In this document: in pieces, positions 57,411 through 64,000 of the stretch
How the letters are laid out: every line of letters starts with the position of its first letter
Position numbering within the stretch: position 1 is the first letter of the stretch
Source: Lophium mytilinum
Taxonomy: Eukaryota > Ascomycota > Dothideomycetes > Mytilinidiales > Mytilinidiaceae
Reading direction: 5' to 3'
Assembly (NCBI GenBank): GCA_010093605.1
Contig: MU004183.1
Span: 2,487,114 to 2,551,113 of the forward strand
Length of the DNA: 64,000 nucleotides
The notes under the pieces: generated by a model
Databases searched by the model: none
What the model saw: only the letters and a program-made list of their open reading frames with translations
Told to the model about the DNA's origin: nothing
Made by a program: the position numbers and the translations under genes

Positions 57411-58463
57411 TTTCTCAAGCATCCTGCGGTGACCGTGACACTTCCATCCGTGACGTGACCACACCAAACCCAGCAACGCGACTACACCTAACCCAGCAGC
57501 GTGACTACACCCGTACACGTGTGACGCCACTGAGACCCATTCTCTTACTCTGTGAAATCTGCTTCGATGCACCTCCTCAAACTCGTGCTGGAGTACCTCC
57601 GCTTCTTCGCTAAGATAGATAAGTTTAGATATCCCCCTGCCCCGCCCACGCCGGCGCATAGAGCACTGAGTGCTGAGCAGGGGCCAGGGAGTTGTAGTTT
57701 AAACAATGCGAACACTGTGTTTACTTGTTGATGGAAGTAAGGCGTGAGGGGTGGGAGGTGTGGTACGCTATGATATGGCACTCTGAGGATGCGTTGTACC
57801 CCCTCTAGGAGAATATTTCACCTTCTGAACTGGGGCGGAGGTTCTGGGAGCCTTCACTTTGGCTGTCTGATAGTCCTGTCTTGACGGTGTGCTTGGGTCG
57901 TTGAGAGAGGCTTGGATGTAGGAAGAGGGGGAAAGGAATAGTAGAGAATCGAAGGAATATCCGAAGTGTTTTAGTTTGAGTTGTGCTTTGTGATGTCTAT
58001 ATGCCGATGTGATTCTGGTTAGAGTGGCCTGCTTGCTTTTTAGTGTCGTACTTGTGACATCGAACCCTGATGTTTCGCAGCTAGCTGAGGCCAGACAGAC
58101 ATCGGCAAAACGATAGAAAACGGACGCGTTCCACGCTTCAATTCTTGAAGCTGGGGTGTAGATACGCTGATATAATACTGATGGGATTGGTCTGCTCAAT
58201 TCCTAGTGCTGTAATTTGACATTGTGATTTCATATTCGTGACTAGCTGAAGACAGGCAAACATCGGCAAGGCTATAGTAAATTACCTCATTCCGCCAGTT
58301 AATTCCTAGATGTGTGCTTATCAAACAAAGGGTATTCCCAAACTGCCGCCCACCTAACTCGCAGATATGTGCCTGTGACATCGAGTCTTGATTTCATACA
58401 GCCACTTGAAGACGGCCAAACGTTGTCAAGACCTCCTCAAATCACTACTCCCTACCTCCTAAT
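57411..58463. other. Intergenic between RING paralogue and F-box-like gene
   Basis: About 1 kb without a clear gene. A minus-strand frame of 143 codons (57768-58199) is not recognised. It covers the first copy of the three-copy diverged repeat listed separately. Confidence 0.4.
58050..58440. repeat. Three diverged direct copies of a ~65-bp unit, period ~160 bp
   Basis: Copies start near 58052, 58215 and 58373. Shared blocks are (t)gtgacat(c)g..., a variable ttcatac/ttcgcag, then agctgaagacaggcaaac-like and catcggcaa-like sequence. On the minus strand copies one and two read FADVCLASAS and LADVCLSSAS, so the repeat may once have been coding or an exon-like unit. Divergence is high, so it is not a recent tandem array. 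Confidence 0.6.
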
Positions 58464-59288
58464 TCACACCACGAACGAAGTCTTCTCTCTCTGGCCTTTC
58501 TTTCCCTTTACTACTTCTAAAATAGCGCCGACAGCGTCAACCCACGTATTCTCCTCCTGAGTCCACTCGACTCCATATAGGAGTGAATCCCAAGAGGCTC
58601 CGTGTTGATAGATTTCCACCTTCACCCCCTTCTTCGCCAGGTCGCTCAAGCCATGCAGCAGCACGAAGTCTTCAGGCTTCATGGTGGTAGGAGCACCTCC
58701 ACGTGGAGGTAAGGCAATCGTGATCTTCTCTAACCTTACGTACTGCGCTAGCAAGGCTCTGACAGTTAGCTTCCGACGACGAAGCGCGGATTCTGTGTCG
58801 GCCCTGTCCGCCCAGCTGATTTGTAGGTGAGTCAAGTTCGCTAGACCGAATTCGCCGAGTTGCCGCGTTAATTTTCGCAGGCAGATGTGGGTGTGGACAC
58901 TGATGTTGATGTGGTGCCGGTAGATCATTTCGGCGCATTCAGCGCGAATATGGCGGCAGACGGCGGGAAGCGCGATATCGGAGGGGTGGAAGAGCGTCGG
59001 CATGTCAGTCTTCGAGAAGCGTAGGAAGGGCTTCGTAGGCCACACAGAGAGCTGGCGAGGAGGGTCAGAGTCGAGGACGTGTTTGTAAATTATAAGGCGA
59101 AGCTCGGTGGGAAGAGCGAGAAGCAGGGACGTTTCGGTATTAATTTTGGAGCTGCTTGGTGAAGCTGAGGACAGCTCGAGCTTGCAGCGCTTCGGTGACG
59201 GTTGCTCGATCTCAGCCTCGATATTGACGCGCTTGAGCGAGGTCTGCTCGTTTCGCGTATTGGCCATGGTAGAGAAGGTGAAAGACAT
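58464..59288 (-). CDS. F-box-like domain protein, function unknown
   Basis: Minus-strand frame of 274 aa from ATG 59288 (MSFTFSTMANTRNEQTSLKR); a second ATG at 59270 is possible. The frame stays open upstream but only with a TTG, so I do not extend it. After a Ser/Pro-rich start, residues about 55-75 read SLLLALPTELRLIIYKHVL, the usual start of the fungal F-box-like domain (LPxELRxxIY). Later segments such as ALPAVCRHIRAECAEMIYRH and LANLTHLQISWADRAD are typical of this very large family in Pezizomycotina. True Skp1 binding is unproved. The gene lies in a fast-evolving stretch with the RING relic. Confidence 0.7.
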   Translation of the reverse strand: MSFTFSTMANTRNEQTSLKRVNIEAEIEQPSPKRCKLELSSASPSSSKINTETSLLLALPTELRLIIYKHVLDSDPPRQLSVWPTKPFLRFSKTDMPTLFHPSDIALPAVCRHIRAECAEMIYRHHINISVHTHICLRKLTRQLGEFGLANLTHLQISWADRADTESALRRRKLTVRALLAQYVRLEKITIALPPRGGAPTTMKPEDFVLLHGLSDLAKKGVKVEIYQHGASWDSLLYGVEWTQEENTWVDAVGAILEVVKGKKGQREKTSFVV

Positions 59289-60283
59289 CGATCTAGAAGG
59301 TTTGTTTATGGTGAAGGGCTGGTGAGTTGGCTGGTTGAAGTCGAGAAGGTGGTTGTGTGGGCGCGAGAATGTTGTGGAAGGTGAAGTAAAGAAGATGCCG
59401 AGACTCGTGACCAAGGCGGAGGCTGGTTCCAAGGTTCAGTTCCAAAGTTGCCACATCTCCCAAAATTTCCTCTCCGCTTATGTCACATCATTCACCAATA
59501 GGACTAGTGGAAGGCGGTCTCTTTATCAGCTATAGTGATATGCCAAAAGGCTTGATACTCGGATATAGCACTCATCGGGGTCCGCTTTTGCTCCTGTGCT
59601 ACCACTGTGAGGAGAAGCTCGACGAGTACATGAATGCTGTGTCAATATGCATCCTAATTCATACTACATCATCATCTACATCATGTCCGAAGCTGCAAAA
59701 GCTAGTTAGGGTTCCCTCAGCAGTAGCCAACAGATGATAGATTGTGGAGGAGGTATGAAGAGGGCACGTGATTTGATTATATGTGTCAAACTCACCTTGC
59801 ATATCAGTGAATTAATTCAACGCCCTCAACATAACGCCATGATTTAGGCTGGTATGATATGCCTCTCTGCGGGTGTCGATGAATTCACGAAGGCCTGCCT
59901 AAGAGACGCAAAAATACCGGAGTAGGTATCCGACCTACAACACTGAACACTGGGAATGTTTGCGGCGCCTTCTCGTACGGCGCGGGCACTCCTGGAAGAC
60001 CTTTTGGGGCTTCAAATTCTCATACAATATACCGATATCTGTAAGCCGAAGATAGACGTCGTACATTCGGGATGCCTGAGAAGGGAGGAGGTTAGAAACG
60101 GGACGGAAGGCTCACGTTCCGATGCCAAGGATCACTGCCAAGCTCGATGCCTTAGGCGGGCACTCACTGGCACACCATTTGTAAGACCGCAATCATCAGA
60201 TCGGTAGATCCGGAGTACATATACTCTCCTCTACGCGCTTTGATCGCCGAAGTGTACGAAGACATCCAGCATAGTCTATCGCC
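59289..60283. other. Intergenic between F-box-like and NAD(P)-binding genes
   Basis: About 1 kb with no supported gene; the two genes are divergent, so promoters lie here. The open frames have no domains. Confidence 0.4.
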
Positions 60284-61019
60284 ATGGCCCCCAAAACATT
60301 CTGCCTACTCGGAGGAACTGGATCCACTGGGCTTATTTTCATCGAAAAAGCCGTTGCAAATGGACACCATGTTCGTGTATTCGCCAGGACTCCATCCAAG
60401 ATACCAGAAAAGTTGCACAACCATGACCAAGTCACAGTAGGTTTGACGGTGCCCATGTTGCACACGTGACCGGCGACTAAACACTATCCAGATTATCGAA
60501 GGCTACCTCTGGGATGAGGATCTCCTATCTACGGCTATCAAAGGAACTGATGCTGTCGTCTCTATTCTCGGCCCGTCTAGCCTCCGCATCACGCCTGGCA
60601 CGTTTGTAACGCCTTACAAGCTCATCATGAAGTTCATGCGCGAGCACGGCGTAAAGCGCATCTTTGTCATGGGCACGCTCAGCATTACGGATCCCAAGGA
60701 CAAGCCCTCCTTTCTTGTGCGCGCGATGGTGTTCTTCATCTGGCTTTTTGGTCGTCCCACCTGGACCGAAATTATTAACATAGGGAAGACGTTTGATGAG
60801 GACGCTAAGGACCTGGATTGGACCATCTATCGACTTGGTTTGGTGACTAATGGCCCGGATGGGGAGGTTGCGACGACGTATGCGGGCGAGAGCGACTTTG
60901 TTTCGTTTGTATATCGTAATGAGCTGGCTGGGTGGTTGCTTGAGCAGGCGGAGAAGACGGTGCCTGAGTTCGTTCATGAGAAGCCTGCGGTGTGCTCAGC
61001 AGGCAAGAAGAAGGTGTAG
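60284..61019 (+). CDS. NAD(P)-binding Rossmann protein, atypical SDR (NmrA/SDR_a5-like)
   Basis: Exons are 60284-60436 and 60492-61019 (55-bp intron), giving 226 aa. The nucleotide-binding motif is LLGGTGSTGLIFIEKA (GGTGxTG, residues 8-15), typical of atypical short-chain dehydrogenases. It is followed by HHVRVFARTPSKIP, where the Arg residues would favour NADP. DAVVSILGPSS is the next strand-loop, and HGVKRIFVMGTLSITDPKD replaces the usual SDR active-site region, with no YxxxK visible. The C-terminus (FVYRNELAGWLLEQ) matches NAD(P)H-binding proteins of the NmrA group. Whether it is an enzyme or a redox-sensing regulator cannot be told. Confidence 0.88.
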
Positions 61020-61571
61020 ACGGCAGTGTTATACGGATTGGCCGTAGTGACTGAACAGATCGAACGACGTTTGGTGGATACGAAATTATACCCTGCCTCT
61101 TTGTCATATATTCTGAGTATCAACTGTTGCGAGTGTGTATCTTGGCGGAGAGACCTATTACAGAAGACTTCCAACTTTTCTACCTTGCTCCAAAATAGCG
61201 GTTCGGTGTTAAGTGAAATATAGAGTCGTAATAAAGGTACGCATTCTCGCGGACGAGGAAATCAATGCAGCTATGAGGAGAGTGTGGACTTTGTGGGTCA
61301 AGCAGCTTTGCCTCTGCGTACGTACTGAACAAACCAAACCATCTAGGACTACCCAATCATAGAACATATGTAGGACATTTTGAGTCAGGTTGAAAATTCG
61401 ATCGATCGCCAATAACGGAATAATATGATTGGCCGAAGCACATAATTCACGCGCATCTGTCGCCGAGAGGTCAAAGCTCGTCTGTTTACTCGCATCTAAC
61501 AACAAAAACATCAACAGCATCCACCTCCAACAACCACCCCATTCTTCAATTGCAACACAACCACAACCACC
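61020..61571. other. Intergenic between NAD(P)-binding gene and right-edge gene
   Basis: These 552 bases hold the promoter of the last gene. The final 80 bases are rich in CA and CAACA, typical of fungal leaders. No other feature is supported. Confidence 0.4.
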
Positions 61572-64000
61572 ATGTCTACCGCGCTCGAGGCCCATAGCCC
61601 GCCCCGTACGAGCACCAACATTATGGACGAGGACGTAATCGACTGGAGCGATCCACCAAGCTCGCCTTTCATAGAACATGTCGAGCTCGACCAGGAGAAT
61701 GTTGCGCCACGCGACACCGCCTCTACTCCCACCAAGAAAACGCCTCTAGACGACAACAATTTTGCCTCGGCAATCAAGCGTTTGTCGCCACAGAAAGGGT
61801 TTGGTTTCAAGGACAGGTCCTCCCCAGCCAAGCCACTGGATTCGCCGAGTAAACAACTGTTTGGAGAATTGGAGAAAACTACGCCCACCAACTCCCCACC
61901 TATCCCGGAGAGACTTTCCTCGAAGAAGACTTCTCCGATCAAATTCAGTGTGGTGGAGGAGGAAGAACACGTTCTTCGAGAATCCAGTCATAATCGCACG
62001 TCGCCATTGAAGTTATCACCTAGCAAGCGCAGCTCTGTGGAGAGATCAGAATCGCCTCTACGCAGATCTACTCACGACGAGCCGACGATACTTTCGAGAT
62101 CGTCTACAAGATCGTCAGCCACAAAACGTATGTCCCTCGAACATGAAGACCAACCCGAACCAAAGCTCCGAAAGTCCAGCCAGGAGCACCAAGAATCAGC
62201 CAGGCCGTCTCCAACAAAGCGCACATCATCTGAGCGGGTAGAACAGACTCTACGAGAGAATGAGGGTCTCACGATTGCTATGAAGATCTTAGAGGAGACA
62301 CGCAGTGAGAGCCACTACGAGACACACCACAAGGAAAACTCCTCAGAGGCCCGGTCAGACAGCCATGGGTCTGCTGAGTTTGACAGCTTTTCGGAGTTCA
62401 GCCCAGACGGCCCAGACGGCCCTTCGACGATGGTCGACGATACGTGCTTCAGCAATTTCTCGGAAATGCCTGATATGACCAAGTTTGCAAACTCTATGAT
62501 GAGGAGCCCTGCGAAGTCTGTCTTGAACCAGGTATGATCTATTATCTCCTACACGCATTTTCAAATACTGACAGGTTATAGGGCATGAGCACCCCACGAG
62601 CAAACCTCCTCATGACACCAGCAACTGCAAGAAAACACCAAAGCCAGTCTCCTTCACCAACGCCTCGTCGCAATGCGAACCCTATTTACTCGGATAATGA
62701 TACGACGAACCTACTTCTCGACTTCACGCAGCAAATTGAGGCCTTCTCCACGGCAACCCACCGTTCGCCAACGCGCGGCCGTAACTCCCCTACAAAATCT
62801 GCCACGGAATCTAATCTGCTCTCGTTCATCCAAAACCAGCGAAGCCCTGCCAAATCGAGCTTTGTACCTTCAACGCCAGCAGAGAAACGTCATCTCCTAA
62901 ATCTCCTCGACTTCGAACTTCCTCCACCACCAACACCTCGCTCGATACCTAGCATAACAATCCGCGAACTTGAGTCACTCAAGTCTGGATTCCAGTCCCA
63001 AGTCTCTTCCCTCACCGCCTCGCTCTCCGGCAAAGAAGCCGAGGTCAGCAGTCTCAAGAAAGCCGTCAGCAGTGCCGAGCGCCGTGTAGGCGAAGCACAA
63101 GAGCAAGTACGTGAGGAACGCAGCGCGCGCGAACATGCTGAGAAGCAGAAGGCCGAGTGGGAAAAGAAAGGCACTGAAGTCGAGGCGGTTCTCAAGAGTA
63201 TCAAAGAAGAGGTCATGAAGAGCGACCAAGAGCGCGAGGAGCTCTTCCGCAAACTCGACGAAGCCGAACGACGAGCTGAAGACGCCGAATTACGCGCCAA
63301 CGACGCCGAAAGCCGCGCTGTCGAGGCAGAGGGCAAGTGCGTGGATACCACCGTCTTCGTGGAAGCGGATACGGATAAGCCGACCAAGGGCCCTGTCTAC
63401 ACAGCCGAGGAAGTCCAGAAGCAGATCGACGAGAAAGTAGCGACGCTGTGCAAGGAGCTCCATGTCATCTACAAGAAGAAACACGAGAGCAAAGTGTCTG
63501 CGCTGAAACGCTCGTACGAGGAGAAGATGGCACGGAAGACAAAGGAGCTGCAAACCAACGTCAAGGACCTCAAGAAGAAGTGCGAAGAACTCCAGCACGC
63601 TCGTGATGCTACGTTTTCCACAGTTTTGCCGACTGATATTCCTTCGAATTCTTCGGCAGCTATCAACGCCGCCGATCTGCAGAAGCTCGAGACCCAACAG
63701 GCAGAGATCGAGGAACAGAAAGCTAGACTCGCGGGTTTGGAGTCTGAGATCCAGTCTGTGCGGGATAACCACGCGCAAGTCCTCAAGGAGCTTGAGGCCG
63801 AGCGCGTCGAGAAGGGCGAGCTGGTTGCCGCGGCAGAGCAGATGCTCTCGCTTCAGATGGAGTTCCAGGCGCAACAAGCAGCACAGGAGGAGATGCGACG
63901 GAGCGTTGGGCCCGCTGGAGGTAACGCGGTGAGGCCAAGTGGATTGACGAGACCTGGTTTCGCAGGTAGTGGAATTGGCGGTAGGAGTACGAGTGGGAAG
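61572..64000 (+). CDS. Ser/Pro-rich long coiled-coil protein, spindle-pole/TACC-like (partial, right edge)
   Basis: Exon 1 is 61572-62531, then a 50-bp intron, and exon 2 runs from 62582 beyond the window, so the C-terminus is missing; 793 codons are visible. Residues 1-450 are disordered with many SP and TP sites and repeated SPTKR/SPSKR motifs, as in mitotic kinase substrates. A possible D-box-free acidic patch follows. From about residue 450 there is a long coiled coil (ITIRELESLKSGFQSQVSSL, ERRAEDAELRANDAESRAVE), then YTAEEVQKQIDEKVATLCKE and YKKKHESKVSALKRSYEEKM, a segment I associate with fungal spindle-pole-body/TACC-type proteins such as SnaD or Alp7. This link rests on pattern memory and is tentative. 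Confidence 0.75.

Noticed and set aside
59289-59432. Longer start of the F-box-like protein
   Set aside because: The frame there begins with TTG, not ATG.

Overview
The window is nuclear DNA of a filamentous ascomycete (Pezizomycotina). The evidence is short GT-AG introns of about 46-124 bp (most 46-70), dense genes on both strands, typical fungal families (Zn2Cys6 and homeobox-C2H2 regulators, a LaeA-like methyltransferase, a Con-10-like protein, a Whi5/Nrm1-like repressor, an RNAi-type RNA-dependent RNA polymerase) and one block scarred by repeat-induced point mutation (RIP). Dothideomycetes is my best guess at class, but the sequence does not prove it. I built 25 gene models by hand, joining exons by splice signals and reading frame. 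Most were checked by phase arithmetic and by fit to the protein family.

Layout. 1-5.2 kb is gene-poor and holds a RIP-degraded piggyBac-type DNA transposon (about 0.66-3.6 kb). 5.2-12.1 kb: a Whi5/Nrm1-like G1/S repressor (-), a metzincin-like metallopeptidase with a jacalin-like end (+), and phosphatidylserine synthase (+). 14-18 kb: RNA-dependent RNA polymerase. 19.4-29.2 kb: Zn2Cys6 regulator, mitochondrial citrate carrier (-), MAM33/p32 (+), TMA16 (-), EXO1 (+). 30-35.4 kb: a lysine/proline-rich protein, a small secreted cysteine-rich protein, uracil-DNA glycosylase (-), and a Con-10-like repeat protein (+). 36.9-46.2 kb: LaeA-like methyltransferase, nitrate transporter, RPAP1/Rba50-like protein, homeobox-C2H2 factor. 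47-54.6 kb: ribosomal protein eL13 (-), a coiled-coil protein (-) and an LRR protein (+). 55-59.3 kb is less conserved: a RING gene with a stop at its first zinc ligand, its divergently placed RING-less paralogue, a three-copy diverged repeat and an F-box-like gene. 60.3-64 kb: an NAD(P)-binding protein and a coiled-coil protein that runs off the right edge.

The genes do not form one pathway. Neighbour pairs may share promoters: citrate carrier with MAM33 (both mitochondrial), TMA16 with EXO1, UNG with the Con-10-like gene. The RIP-scarred transposon and the intact RdRP show that two different genome-defence processes are represented within 14 kb. I see no clearly undescribed multi-gene system. 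The most unusual items are the in-frame stop at the first RING cysteine beside a paralogue, the small secreted protein hidden in three exons, the 15-23 nt microexons, and the base-context bias of the RIP damage.
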